Origin: an uncultured Tenacibaculum sp.
GTDB lineage: Bacteria; Bacteroidota; Bacteroidia; Flavobacteriales; Flavobacteriaceae
Length of the DNA stretch: 64,000 bases
Direction: 5' to 3'
Assembly (NCBI GenBank): GCA_947497895.1
Contig: CANMIL010000004.1
Location: 62,001 to 126,000 of the forward strand
A program made the position numbers and the translations under genes. A model generated the notes under the pieces. The model did no database searches. It worked only from the letters and a program-made list of their open reading frames with translations, and was not told the origin of the DNA. Below, piece after piece: positions 20,801 to 30,533 of this stretch. How positions within the stretch are numbered: the stretch's first letter is position 1; every line of letters starts with the position of its first letter.

Positions 20801-21830
20801 AAGTATTTAGCATCTGCACCAAAAACTCCCCAGAATCATCAGCACTAGCATTTAAACCTATAGATAGATTGTTTACAGGTTTTAATAGAGCTTCTATCTC
20901 TTCTCTAGTTTTTCCAAGTGTAGCTAATGACTCAGCTAATTTGGCGACATCTGTAGCCGTATTAACTGAAGCCCCTGCAACTTCAATGATTTTATTTTCT
21001 AAAGGCTCTAACTCTTTTCTGTTAGTTCTATAAATACCAGCTATGTTACTCATTGTTCTACCAAACTCACGAACAACACCTATACTGTCTTTTACAACTT
21101 GAATTCCTTGAGCGAAACCGAATCCAGCACCAATTAAAGGCAAAAATTGTCTTATGCTTGCTGTTGCTATTTTAAATTTGGTTGGATATTTACCTACATA
21201 TTCTTGAAACTGTTTCGTTGTTGTTTTAGCCTTCTTAATCGCTTTGTCATATTTCTCAAATTCAATTCTGGACTTAACTAAACTTCTTTGTTCTTTAGCG
21301 GATAGTTTTAATCCCAACTCCTTCTTAGCAATCAAGTTTTGAATAATTCGAATGGAACGCGCTCTTTTTACATTGAGTTTTTCTATCAATGTAGATGACT
21401 TTGAATTTAATACAGCATTTTCTTTTTCAATCTTATTTAGTTTCGACAACTCGTATTTCTTTTTGATTAAAGCTTTATTTGTCGATTCCCTTGCCAGATT
21501 GTGCTTTTCAATGGTGGTAATTAAACTTTTTTCTAATTTTTGCTGTTCTCGAGTGGCTACAATATTTTGTTCAGTTAAAGTCGTCTCTCTTTTTTTCAAC
21601 TTAAGAAACTCTTTACGAGTTGGAGCTATTTTAAATGATTTTTCAAGTTGAGCATATTCCAGTGTTTGCTTTTTTATAAGCTCATAATTGTCTTTCATTT
21701 TAGACAATGTGCTATTCAATTCTTCTCCGGCCTTTATTCCTGGTTCTAAACTTTTAGCCCACTTTTGAGCGAATTGATAAGCACTTTGTTCTACAAAACT
21801 TTCTTCTGATAATTTATTAACCTTTGCCAT
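17880..21830 (-). CDS. phage tail tape measure protein (TP901-type)
   Basis: 1316 aa; coiled coils, hydrophobic segments, typical ...EFGRTMSNIAGIYRT...AADNGI-like TP901 region. Confidence 0.92.
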   Translation of the reverse strand: MAKVNKLSEESFVEQSAYQFAQKWAKSLEPGIKAGEELNSTLSKMKDNYELIKKQTLEYAQLEKSFKIAPTRKEFLKLKKRETTLTEQNIVATREQQKLEKSLITTIEKHNLARESTNKALIKKKYELSKLNKIEKENAVLNSKSSTLIEKLNVKRARSIRIIQNLIAKKELGLKLSAKEQRSLVKSRIEFEKYDKAIKKAKTTTKQFQEYVGKYPTKFKIATASIRQFLPLIGAGFGFAQGIQVVKDSIGVVREFGRTMSNIAGIYRTNRKELEPLENKIIEVAGASVNTATDVAKLAESLATLGKTREEIEALLKPVNNLSIGLNASADDSGEFLVQMLNTFGASINEAERYADTIATIRTSTSLDFQKMVDSFQYLAPISKALNKDLPYTGALIGLLADNGIKAERAGRLLGTSQQKLAAEGKTLVDALDELNEAKANNASELELLELASNLFGKQAASLGVILANNSDIIDRNAESIRKNSGALDDLVNEQLTSLDSHFKILASRWEEYILNTDKSTGASNELKKGLKFLSDNLGEIINVTIKVIKWFGIYKAVVFLTKNALTIATKANALYRLSVVAMNGGIKKAIVSLRALKVATASSGIGLFLVALGSAYEIWQSFTSGASEAADKVKELNKELERFNGIQGRYQEIANSYAKGADQVGVAMEGQRKIMERVSDRLKEYSDEKFQYNEAHIRDAKTLIEETHVSEIEAIKKKINTASTYSKRQTQYILDEIAAYQSLEKIIKQNNQYLDDQEKEKERESKRKGEERKRKQDALRKQLAQDSFSLQKYKLEESIEIEKQILENENSSYQRKIIANEQYIQKSVGLLRLEAQQKIKEAKGRQDKINEIELRFQNDKEAIEKEGSENSIKILEEYFNKRKELIEKGGSQITLNNALVDANNELNEALKNEKLSLDQREKLIEEHERKVAEIKRNNARKVIENQIALLEKELLNEKYTTEQKEELSKLISDLKLSLSNVTTEGVIADLQKQREAEQRLNEWKTNQIQKASNVLAESLNLDASNLENFLTGVVDGFGEGLDGVINGISSLSSVVDDVMGSIYQNNMEQLDEERNYWNEYYEERIELAEGDKVQQDLIRRDQEKKEKELEKKRKKEQYKQAKFQRDAAIFQIGINTAQAILGIWAQVPKFDFGVSAGLMTAFVGSLGLAQMAAVASKPLPKYAKGTGYHPGGHALVGEERPEVIMEPNKDPYVVYKPSILDLAEGTKVIPSLEEYEKLMRVSNMASLEFESRKLKGYQEKQNALDNAVLGEILMETKLSRKAFERERNINVNDNSEKIADKITHAIYRNDTINWG

Positions 21831-22380
21831 GCGATTTTACTTTGTTCTTAACTTGACTCTCCAATGCTAAATATTCTAGTAATGTAATAGTATTGGCATC
21901 TTTAAAACCAAAACCTAGTATTGACAAATAACCTATCATAATTTCCTCAAAAGTGAGTTTATGTCGATTAACTCCTTTTTTTTCATTTAAAGAATTTGAA
22001 TGCTTCTCAATTTTCATAATTATAGTATCAGACAAAGAATCAATTCTATCTAAATCTTGGTAAAAAGTCTTTTCTGATAAACGATATCCTTTCCCCTTAA
22101 GTAGTGATTCTAAATCAAGATCCCTTTCATTTTTCAATTGAGTAACTGCATTTTTAATAAAGGTTAACCTACAGCTTAAGCTTTGTATTTTCTTATACAT
22201 ATCTAATTCATTATCCTTTTTAGTGCTTCCTGAACATCTCTGATAATGATCTAGTATTGGATTCCAGAGTTCATATAATTTTTCTTCCGAAATTTCTTCA
22301 TCACTCAACAACCCTAATTCACCTGTTTCATTTATTTTAAAAAATAACTTAGCTGGTATATCTTCTAAAGTGTAAGTCAT
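21817..22380 (-). CDS. phage hypothetical protein upstream of tape measure (tail-chaperone position)
   Basis: Position and overlap with tape measure start. Confidence 0.6.
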   Translation of the reverse strand: MTYTLEDIPAKLFFKINETGELGLLSDEEISEEKLYELWNPILDHYQRCSGSTKKDNELDMYKKIQSLSCRLTFIKNAVTQLKNERDLDLESLLKGKGYRLSEKTFYQDLDRIDSLSDTIIMKIEKHSNSLNEKKGVNRHKLTFEEIMIGYLSILGFGFKDANTITLLEYLALESQVKNKVKSHGKG

Positions 22381-22851
22381 TTATGTGAATAGCTTTTTTA
22401 AATAGTATTGATAAAAGAAAGGAATAAACTTCTCGTTGATTACTTGGTTTAAATCATCATTAGAAAGTCCTAGTATATCCGTTGTCAAAAGGTTCTTTAA
22501 CACCTTATCTGTTTTCGGATCTGTAGCTTCAAAAACAACACTAAAAGATTCAACGGATGCAGAGATACTTTTTAAAAAATCACCTGTATCTTCTAAATCA
22601 TAAGGATCTCCTTCTTTTTTAATCTTATTGCCCTTTCCTAGAAGTGCATTATTAAAAGAAATGTATTCGGTAGCTTTAGAATAAAACCCTAAAGGATTCC
22701 CGAATACATCTTTACTTTCTTTGTTTAATTGCTCCTTGTTAAACTCAGCGATATAAACCTCTAAACCCCTAATGAAATTAAAAAAATCACTTCGTACTCT
22801 TTGTGGTGTTAGGCTTTGGGCCCTCTTTTTGAGTTGCTTTAACGCGTCCAT
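22381..22851 (-). CDS. phage hypothetical tail-region protein
   Basis: 156-aa ORF whose start overlaps the previous ORF. Confidence 0.65.
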   Translation of the reverse strand: MDALKQLKKRAQSLTPQRVRSDFFNFIRGLEVYIAEFNKEQLNKESKDVFGNPLGFYSKATEYISFNNALLGKGNKIKKEGDPYDLEDTGDFLKSISASVESFSVVFEATDPKTDKVLKNLLTTDILGLSNDDLNQVINEKFIPFFYQYYLKKLFT

Positions 22852-23008
22852 TGGGAACAGCTATTTTATAAGCTTTTTTTAACTCTTTTTCTCTTTTATC
22901 TGATGGTATTGCTTTTAACACATGACACAAGCCATATTGCTTAACAAATTCATCAAAAGAGCAGTCTAAATTCTCTGGAAATAAGATTCCTAAATATTCT
23001 TTTGCCAT
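22787..23008 (-). CDS. small phage protein overlapping next gene
   Basis: 73-aa ORF in operon; overlap 22787-22851. Confidence 0.6.
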   Translation of the reverse strand: MAKEYLGILFPENLDCSFDEFVKQYGLCHVLKAIPSDKREKELKKAYKIAVPNGRVKATQKEGPKPNTTKSTK

Positions 23009-23010
23009 GT

Positions 23011-23868
23011 TTAAAAACTTGGAATTTTTATTTCGTTAACTCCTTCAACTACAACTTCAGTTAAATCAACAACTCCATCAATTGAAAGTCTATTACCTGG
23101 ACCAAAAGCTCCATTTATCTCATAGACATAGTCAGGACTAACGGGAACATTTCCTAAACCTCCTACAATGGCACCATCATTGTCTAATACTTTAAACTTA
23201 TCATAAGCTATCTGTGAAATATAACTCCCTGTTGATACATTCTTTACTTTGAATTTTATTGAAGTCGGTGAAACCGAAACCTCTTCCAATAACACATCAT
23301 AAATACCCTCCAAATCAGATGGCTCTCCGTCTGTGGTTAAAATAGAATGAGTATTATTCTCATACTTAATAGACACATCCACAAATGGAACTTCACTATC
23401 CGTTGCTTGGTTACGATTACCAATTAAAAAAGATGACATTTTACGCCCCTTGACATTCCCTTTTTCATCAATATCACATAACACTTCATCCAAATCTGTG
23501 ATTTCGTAAACCCTAGTGTATTGAGAATTCTTGTAACTCAGGAAAGCTTCATAAGTTGTATTTGATATATCAAAACGATACTTCGCTCCAGATACCGCTG
23601 TTTTTAACTCATAATCAGTATAACGACCTTCTTTTATTTGAGCATCAGTATTGTTAGCTTCTAAGCCTTCAATATTTGGGAAAGGAATTAGAGATTTGTT
23701 TAATATCCCGTTTTTCCAATGTTCCATCACATTTTTAAATTGTTCTGGTGTAAAATATTGATCATCCTTGGCTAGAATAATAGTTTTTACAGGAGCTTCT
23801 AGCCTTTGTTTTTTTCCTCCGATATTTTTTGTAGTGGTTGTATTACCACCAATCTCGTTTCTTACCAT
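23011..23868 (-). CDS. probable major tail tube protein
   Basis: Position between head-tail connectors and tape measure; beta-rich C-terminal Ig-like region. Confidence 0.6.
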   Translation of the reverse strand: MVRNEIGGNTTTTKNIGGKKQRLEAPVKTIILAKDDQYFTPEQFKNVMEHWKNGILNKSLIPFPNIEGLEANNTDAQIKEGRYTDYELKTAVSGAKYRFDISNTTYEAFLSYKNSQYTRVYEITDLDEVLCDIDEKGNVKGRKMSSFLIGNRNQATDSEVPFVDVSIKYENNTHSILTTDGEPSDLEGIYDVLLEEVSVSPTSIKFKVKNVSTGSYISQIAYDKFKVLDNDGAIVGGLGNVPVSPDYVYEINGAFGPGNRLSIDGVVDLTEVVVEGVNEIKIPSF

Positions 23869-23870
23869 TT

Positions 23871-24371
23871 TTAGTATATTCCTTGATATTTCATATTTCC
23901 ATTGAATCTCAAAAAGAAATAAGGATGCATATCGTTTAAGTCCGTTTTGAACTCTTTTAACACATCATTACCTTTTATAATTTCAGTTAAATCAAAGTAT
24001 TTACATTGTTCTATTATTGCATATAACTCTGTTTTAACCTCTTCATCATTACGCCCCTTAAAGTTTGGTGATAGCTTTTCTAAGTTTAACAGTATCACTA
24101 AGCTTACTGGAGTTGTAAGTCTCGAACTACTCTTTTTAGTTAATCCATCTTCAAAAAAGAAAAAGTTCCCAGTTAATCGATCATTAATTAATACCTCTTT
24201 ATATTCTCCATTGCTCAAATAATGTTCTGGTACTTTTTTCCCATTGTCATCATTCAAATAAATACGGCCAAACCCTTCCACGGCATCAGAATTAAAATAC
24301 TTGTAGATCTTAGTTTGTAGTTTTTGAATTAAAACGTCAACACCTTTTGGTTTTTCCTTCTGATAATTCAT
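23871..24371 (-). CDS. probable head-tail/tail-terminator protein
   Basis: Position in structural operon. Confidence 0.55.
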   Translation of the reverse strand: MNYQKEKPKGVDVLIQKLQTKIYKYFNSDAVEGFGRIYLNDDNGKKVPEHYLSNGEYKEVLINDRLTGNFFFFEDGLTKKSSSRLTTPVSLVILLNLEKLSPNFKGRNDEEVKTELYAIIEQCKYFDLTEIIKGNDVLKEFKTDLNDMHPYFFLRFNGNMKYQGIY

Positions 24372-24374
24372 ATA

Positions 24375-24962
24375 CTACCACTTGTTTACAAAATTTACGG
24401 TTACCTTATTTTTTTTCTTAGGGAATAACTTTTCTCTTATCTCCTTTATTGATTCTCGATACAGATAACCTACACCAACTGATAGAACTTTACCATTTTC
24501 ATTTTTAGCTCCATCAAGTTCTACTTTCAAATAGTTATATGAATTTTTAAGTGTTCGTTCCTCTGGATTTTTTCTTATTGAGGTTATCATCCCTTGAATA
24601 ACTTGAACAGCCATAAAAAGCTTTAAAGAAACATCGAAAACATTTTGTTTTAACTCGATTAAACTATCGTAATTCTTAGTATCATCTATAACTGTATTAG
24701 TATCAAAAACATCTTCTAACACCCTTGTGACACAAACATTATTTAACCTTATTAGATAGATATTAAAGTCTGAATCACTGATCTCACTATTAGGTTGAGT
24801 GCTGTGAATATTCTCAATAGTCACCAACTTATGAGCATCCTGATATGCCTTATCATATACATCTGCCGTGATTTCTGGTATTAGGATAGAGGCGTACTCC
24901 CCAATAGGAGTGCGCCACTTTATTCTGCTACTTAATACTTCTATTGATGAAATACTATACAT
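24375..24962 (-). CDS. probable head-tail connector protein
   Basis: Position downstream of capsid. Confidence 0.55.
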   Translation of the reverse strand: MYSISSIEVLSSRIKWRTPIGEYASILIPEITADVYDKAYQDAHKLVTIENIHSTQPNSEISDSDFNIYLIRLNNVCVTRVLEDVFDTNTVIDDTKNYDSLIELKQNVFDVSLKLFMAVQVIQGMITSIRKNPEERTLKNSYNYLKVELDGAKNENGKVLSVGVGYLYRESIKEIREKLFPKKKNKVTVNFVNKW

Positions 24963-26233
24963 TAACCTATTTCAAGAGCACTTTTTAACTTCGCTTCATC
25001 TTCTTCAGAGAGCTTGTTAACCTTCGTTATCAAACTACTTTCCTTAATGGTTTCAGAAGTTGTTTTACCCATTCCATTTAATGCATTTACAACATCAATT
25101 GTATTTAATTGTCTTCCCCAAATAGTTACAAATGAATCACTGTTATCATCAATCGGGTCAAGTTCTTGAGCTTCCATTGAATTTAAATAAAACATTGACT
25201 CCACATTTTGAAGAATCGGGAAGGCTATCGCTTGTCCTGTGGTTTTTCTGCTTACAGGATCAGTAGTTCCTGACATACCAATTAAAATGTAATTATTAGG
25301 CTTAGCATAAGAAACTCCATCAACTGGGTTTTCTTCCTCGGCTAACGTTGAATAGGTTAAAGTACCAACTTTGGTTCCAGAGGTAAATACGACCATATCT
25401 TTAGTCCAACCATCTACAACAGTCTTTTTACCATTTTTCTCCTTAGTGAAAGTACGATCAACAACTCTTAATTCTAATTTTAAAACTCTCTTTAAAACAT
25501 TTGCTAACTGTGATTCATCAAGTAACGGTATATCTTTACCAACAAAATTTAAATTAAACGCAAATTGGGTTTTAATCTGATTATTATTACAGAGTAATGC
25601 AACTGTATCAGAATTCATCCAAATGTGAGTGGGATACTCTCCTTTTGCTTTAGCCGCTTTCAAGATATTTCTTATATCATCTAATGGTTTAGCTTCTATA
25701 TTATCCCACTTGTAAGTAACTCCAAACCTATTTGACTTAGGAACATTAAAATCAAGACGGATACCATGTCCTGTATTATTCTCATCTTTAATAATAGTTA
25801 CACCTGAAGATAATGCCAACAAGAAAGCTTCCTCTAGTGATTCTTTTATACCAAAGATGCAATTTGACACATCGTTAAAAATTTTCTTAACGATTTGCTT
25901 TGTTTTGTTTTTCAGAGCTCCTAATATCCTAATAGTGTTCATTTCCTTTTCATTCAATTGGTATTTTAATCCAATCTTAGGAATATTACCACTAGCTTTA
26001 GAAATAACACTTCTAGACTTTAAAGGCAATGGAGAATCAAACGCAACTACATCCGCAGTAACTCTCGTTAATTCTCCTGACATACTTTCATAGGTCATAT
26101 CTACAGAATATTCCTCGTCTAACATTTGATCATGGAGATACTTCGGTTCATCCTTAGTTCCATTAATCGTTTCGAAATAATATTTTGCTACTTTAGCAAA
26201 GTATTTTTTTATGTAATCTTTAAATAATTGCAT
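24962..26233 (-). CDS. major capsid protein (phage capsid E-like)
   Basis: GVTYKWDNIEAKPLDDIRNILKAAKAKGEYPTHIWMNSDTVALL pattern; position after scaffold and decoration genes. Confidence 0.8.
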   Translation of the reverse strand: MQLFKDYIKKYFAKVAKYYFETINGTKDEPKYLHDQMLDEEYSVDMTYESMSGELTRVTADVVAFDSPLPLKSRSVISKASGNIPKIGLKYQLNEKEMNTIRILGALKNKTKQIVKKIFNDVSNCIFGIKESLEEAFLLALSSGVTIIKDENNTGHGIRLDFNVPKSNRFGVTYKWDNIEAKPLDDIRNILKAAKAKGEYPTHIWMNSDTVALLCNNNQIKTQFAFNLNFVGKDIPLLDESQLANVLKRVLKLELRVVDRTFTKEKNGKKTVVDGWTKDMVVFTSGTKVGTLTYSTLAEEENPVDGVSYAKPNNYILIGMSGTTDPVSRKTTGQAIAFPILQNVESMFYLNSMEAQELDPIDDNSDSFVTIWGRQLNTIDVVNALNGMGKTTSETIKESSLITKVNKLSEEDEAKLKSALEIG

Positions 26234-26238
26234 AGCTA

Positions 26239-26598
26239 TTAATCTTCTTGATTATAAATTCCCTCTTCCTTTAATTTCCCCAAACTATCAGCGCTAAAAG
26301 GGTATTTTAACACTGCGTTATTTATATAACCACTAGTCATAACTCCAACTGATGGTCGAGATATACTAGTAGTCGCTCTAACAACCCCAACTAAAAAGGC
26401 ATGTTTACTCCCATCAACAGGTTGTGGTTTATAAACTCCTTCTTCTTTAATAACACCATGACCTGCACAGATATAGTCATCTGGAAAATCCTTACAATCC
26501 AATGCCACTCCCCCTTCTATTCCATGCGAATATTTTTTTATAGCAATGCCATCTCTACCATTACCATATTCCTCTTTTTTATTACTTAAATCAACCAT
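26239..26598 (-). CDS. small capsid-associated protein (decoration-type)
   Basis: 119 aa, between scaffold and capsid. Confidence 0.55.
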   Translation of the reverse strand: MVDLSNKKEEYGNGRDGIAIKKYSHGIEGGVALDCKDFPDDYICAGHGVIKEEGVYKPQPVDGSKHAFLVGVVRATTSISRPSVGVMTSGYINNAVLKYPFSADSLGKLKEEGIYNQED

Positions 26599-26607
26599 TT
26601 TTTAATT

Positions 26608-27207
26608 TTATTTAAACACTTCCTCTATCTCAGCATCTGTGGCCTCCTTATCTCCTATCGGATTAGGAATTCCAGACGAAGACACTGAACTATTAATAAT
26701 ATCCTGTTTTAATGCTATCGTATCCGCTTCGGCTTTAATAATTTGATCTTCAATAGAGGTTTCAGAATCAATATCAATAAGCTTTTGAAACCAAGAATCA
26801 CTATTTTTTATAGAATCAGGAATGTTAGACTTTTGCCATAACTTTTTCGCATTAGAAACTTTAATCCCATGGCTTTGGGTTGCTTCCATTTTTTCCAATC
26901 TATCTGTTATAGCCTTCGCCCATTCTGGAGTTTCATCTCCTTTTTTATTTTGTTCATTTTCTTTTGATGATGCTCCTGGATTATTTTTTTTATAAGTTTC
27001 AATTGCTTTGGTTACTCTTCGATCGAATTCGCTTTTGGCCTCTGCATTGTCCTTTAAATAATCATCAAATTCTTGTGGTTTTTGAAGTTCTCCTAAGTGA
27101 TTTATGATTCCTTCAATTTCTGATTCATCTGTAATTGTAATGAAGTTAGCTAGTACCTTGGGTAGTCCCTTTTTCTCAAGTGCCTGTTCAAGTTTCTCTC
27201 TTAACAT
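26608..27207 (-). CDS. phage scaffold-like protein
   Basis: Acidic, coiled, directly upstream of capsid genes. Confidence 0.65.
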   Translation of the reverse strand: MLREKLEQALEKKGLPKVLANFITITDESEIEGIINHLGELQKPQEFDDYLKDNAEAKSEFDRRVTKAIETYKKNNPGASSKENEQNKKGDETPEWAKAITDRLEKMEATQSHGIKVSNAKKLWQKSNIPDSIKNSDSWFQKLIDIDSETSIEDQIIKAEADTIALKQDIINSSVSSSGIPNPIGDKEATDAEIEEVFK

Positions 27208-27272
27208 AATGGATATTATTATTTTATTTTGATTAATAAAATTATATGATGATTCAGAGACGGTTATAATAA

Positions 27273-27557
27273 TTATTCGTGTTTAGGACATGGTGTCAGT
27301 AATTTCTCTTTATTAATATTTTTGAGGATTCTATAAAAGGTTCGCTCGGAGCAAAAAAGATGATAAGCAGCCAATTCAGAACATAAATCAATCCCTTTAA
27401 TTCTATTTTCTGGTTTTGAGGACCAGACGTTTAAAAAATACTTTACGTATTCCTCCCTGTTACCTAATATTTGCTTGTTTTTCCTCATTGCGTACTCCTT
27501 AAAATCCCTTTTTGCGTTAAAGGCTCTTTCGAAATAAATATTTTTATTGATCTCCAT
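27273..27557 (-). CDS. hypothetical protein
   Basis: 94-aa ORF between portal and scaffold. Confidence 0.6.
   Translation of the reverse strand: MEINKNIYFERAFNAKRDFKEYAMRKNKQILGNREEYVKYFLNVWSSKPENRIKGIDLCSELAAYHLFCSERTFYRILKNINKEKLLTPCPKHE
27281..27305. repeat. 25-bp dispersed repeat, copy 2
   Basis: GTTTAGGACATGGTGTCAGTAATTT. Confidence 0.8.
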
Positions 27558-28986
27558 GAGATGTTATTTCATTTTGAATGTCTTTGTTAATATTTTCCAG
27601 CTCATCTATTGCATTTTCAGACAGTGAGATAATTTTAATAGCTGTTTCCCTTGACATAAAGCGCCCATCAATTGCAGTTTTTAGAGTTGACACTATACCG
27701 GCTAGATCATTTGGCAACACACTTTGAAAATCAACATCATAAATAAGTTTTTTTCTAAAACTGTTTAATTTAATCTCAGTGGTTGTGCAAATACCTGATT
27801 TTATCACATTAACAATTCTCTGAATATCAGTAGTATTTTGACCTTGATTACTTAACGCCTTTAATTTAGAATCCAAAAACATTAATTCTAAAGCGACCCC
27901 TGTAACATTCCCAATACCTTTTAAGCTATCGAATGATAAGTCAGGAGTACTAGTGAGGTAATTAATCAAACCTTTAAGCTCATGCAACTCTAGTTCAACA
28001 CTTTTCGGGGCGTTGTCATGTGTTAAAAACTTAGCATCTCCATGTACTGGCTTTCCTGTGTCTTCATCATACACTACAGGAGCATTAAGAAGTTTTCCAT
28101 CACTATCACGATCTGGCATTCCACTAACTTCGCCTACAGTAAATAATAGTGGTGAACCTGAGTAATTATTTGATGCACCTAACTTCGATAATAGCGTTTC
28201 GTAACGATCGATTAATTCTTTCACATCTTCATGTTCAGGAGCTTCTTGAGACATATAGACACAGGGTATTATGTCAAACCCATGAGATTCGGATTGATCA
28301 AGTTTCCATCCGTCACTATCAGATTGATACTTGGTAATTAACTTTTCATCGTAAATCCATAGATTTCTTATTTCCGTATCTTCTTTTTTTGTCTTGAACT
28401 CCCAAACGAATAATATCATATCTCCAAAATCATCAAAAACAGGATGAAAAACACCACTATTAAAGTCAAGAACTTTACTTTTTATTTCTGGAGTATTATT
28501 TTTTTTGAGAATATTAAAGATTATTGCCGTCTGTGTTTGGCTTCGTTGAATTTCTTTTAATTCTTGGAGTTTAGAATCAAGCCTATTTTTTTTCCAAACT
28601 TGTAAAACAGTTTCAAATAATTGGTTAGCTTCAGAAGGTATTAACTTGACAGGATTGGCGAACTCAAACGCTACACTCGTTCTTGTTATCTTCTTGGCAA
28701 AATTCACTGGAGTTCTAATAGCCTTAACTATTTCCTTCAATCTGGTTTCCATGATAGGCTCTCCACTATTATCGTATTCACCTGTTGAAATTTGCTCATA
28801 AATGGATTTATCTTTTTGAGTTTTCCCAATTTGAGTATCACGAATTGACCTATCTCGATGGGTATATTCATTGTAATATTCCTCGATAATATCCTCGTCT
28901 TTTTTATTTAGCTTTAGACGATTTAAAATTGTTCCATCTAATTCTCCTTGCCTTATTTTCTCTATAATATCTTTCATTGTTATCAA
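27544..28986 (-). CDS. phage portal protein (SPP1 gp6-like)
   Basis: 480 aa; position between terminase and capsid genes, portal-like sequence. Confidence 0.85.
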   Translation of the reverse strand: MITMKDIIEKIRQGELDGTILNRLKLNKKDEDIIEEYYNEYTHRDRSIRDTQIGKTQKDKSIYEQISTGEYDNSGEPIMETRLKEIVKAIRTPVNFAKKITRTSVAFEFANPVKLIPSEANQLFETVLQVWKKNRLDSKLQELKEIQRSQTQTAIIFNILKKNNTPEIKSKVLDFNSGVFHPVFDDFGDMILFVWEFKTKKEDTEIRNLWIYDEKLITKYQSDSDGWKLDQSESHGFDIIPCVYMSQEAPEHEDVKELIDRYETLLSKLGASNNYSGSPLLFTVGEVSGMPDRDSDGKLLNAPVVYDEDTGKPVHGDAKFLTHDNAPKSVELELHELKGLINYLTSTPDLSFDSLKGIGNVTGVALELMFLDSKLKALSNQGQNTTDIQRIVNVIKSGICTTTEIKLNSFRKKLIYDVDFQSVLPNDLAGIVSTLKTAIDGRFMSRETAIKIISLSENAIDELENINKDIQNEITSHGDQ

Positions 28987-30527
28987 ATATTAATACCTAA
29001 TTCACCAATTGTTTTGGCCCTTGTCCCTCTTTTTTTAGTTTTCTTTCTTCCACAATAAGCTACATACTGTTTCTTAAAGTACTCGCATAAGAAGTAATCA
29101 TCTGTATCAGTTAAATGCCCATACTTCTCGTAAGTTACCTTGGTTATTGGGTGCTTTGTTTTCTCTTTAAACTTGGTGCCATCCGAAGCCTCTTTGACAC
29201 TTTCATAATCATCAATAGTTTTAGGGCATTTGGAAGAAATATGATAACTAGCACCAGGGATAGAACCAATTAAAAGTTCATTAATAAAACCTCCCCTACT
29301 ATGAACATTTGGGTTCTTACTAGGTAGCCTCCTTTTGTGGTTGAAATCATTATCTGTGAGATTATCCTCAACTATTGTAAAAAAGTTTTGCCCTTTTTCT
29401 AGCTTGGAATCAGATTTTAGAGAAGTTCTATCCCCATAAATATAAATCAGTTTATCATGGTCGGGATATCTTTTAATAAGTTCTTTTAAAGCATGTTTTA
29501 ATGTGTTTCTGGGATGCTCCAAACATATCTCATCTATCTTCCAAGCTCTTAAGCCCTTTCCTTGATATACCGATATTGTAACATAAGGATTTACGTTTTC
29601 ATCAAATGAAATATGTAACGGTAAATCAGGGTCGTATTCATTATCCCTAACATTTCTCTCCGCTTTGAAGTTCTTATAAAACTCGCCGCCTCTATTCAAT
29701 TTACCCCAATTCCCTAGGGCATATATGGAATAGAAATTATAGTCAGTATTTCTATCATGATCGAAATCAGCAATGGTTTGTATATCGACAAAACCAAAAG
29801 TTTTACAAGGAGAACCAACTACCCAAAAGTTATTTAAATAAGTTGACTTAATCACAACAAAATTTGGAGGATAAGTTTCACCATTTACAACTACTTCATT
29901 CCCCTCCCATTTTTCCGTTACTTCGGTGTATCGATCATCTATGTTTAATTGAAGAACTCCATTGTGATCGACTAAAGAATTTGAAAGTTCATTTCTCACC
30001 TCTCTATCAAAAACCTCTTTTTTAATCCAGTGTTCTTTATCAATTGGATTGAACATGCATATTATTTGCTGCCCTTCCATTCCTCTTAAACGCTTTCTTA
30101 TTTGTTTGAAATCTGCAAAGTCAAATTCAGATACTTCTTCTAACACAACCCTTTTCACAGTAATACCCTTTATTTTTTCAGGATCATCAAGTCCTTTAAA
30201 AACTATTTCGGCACCAGTAACGCATTTTATTTTTTTGGCTTGAATAATAAAAAATTGGTCTAAACCTAAATCTTTTATAACATCTTTAAATGTTTTAAAT
30301 ACACTGCCATCAATGGTAGCAGAAACCTTTCTAAACACCAAAGTATCTGCCCCTTCCAAAAGTGAAGCGATAATAATAATTGCCTGGGCAACCGAATAAG
30401 ATTTAGCAGACGAAGAACCTCCATAGCACCAAATAAACCTTCGATGTATGTTAGTAAGCTCCTTTTCAAGGTGATGAAAATTAGGGTTAAAGAGCTTCCA
30501 ATTAAACTTTAATTGAACCTTTGCCAC
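28983..30527 (-). CDS. phage terminase large subunit
   Basis: WCYGGSSSAKSYSVAQAI (Walker A region), RVVLEEVSEFD (Walker B). Confidence 0.93.
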   Translation of the reverse strand: MAKVQLKFNWKLFNPNFHHLEKELTNIHRRFIWCYGGSSSAKSYSVAQAIIIIASLLEGADTLVFRKVSATIDGSVFKTFKDVIKDLGLDQFFIIQAKKIKCVTGAEIVFKGLDDPEKIKGITVKRVVLEEVSEFDFADFKQIRKRLRGMEGQQIICMFNPIDKEHWIKKEVFDREVRNELSNSLVDHNGVLQLNIDDRYTEVTEKWEGNEVVVNGETYPPNFVVIKSTYLNNFWVVGSPCKTFGFVDIQTIADFDHDRNTDYNFYSIYALGNWGKLNRGGEFYKNFKAERNVRDNEYDPDLPLHISFDENVNPYVTISVYQGKGLRAWKIDEICLEHPRNTLKHALKELIKRYPDHDKLIYIYGDRTSLKSDSKLEKGQNFFTIVEDNLTDNDFNHKRRLPSKNPNVHSRGGFINELLIGSIPGASYHISSKCPKTIDDYESVKEASDGTKFKEKTKHPITKVTYEKYGHLTDTDDYFLCEYFKKQYVAYCGRKKTKKRGTRAKTIGELGINI

Positions 30528-30533
30528 TACCTC

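Noticed and set aside
18464-21651. Plus-strand ORFs antisense to the tape measure gene
   Set aside because: Ser/Phe/Leu-rich mirror ORFs of an AT-rich coiled-coil gene; no independent support.
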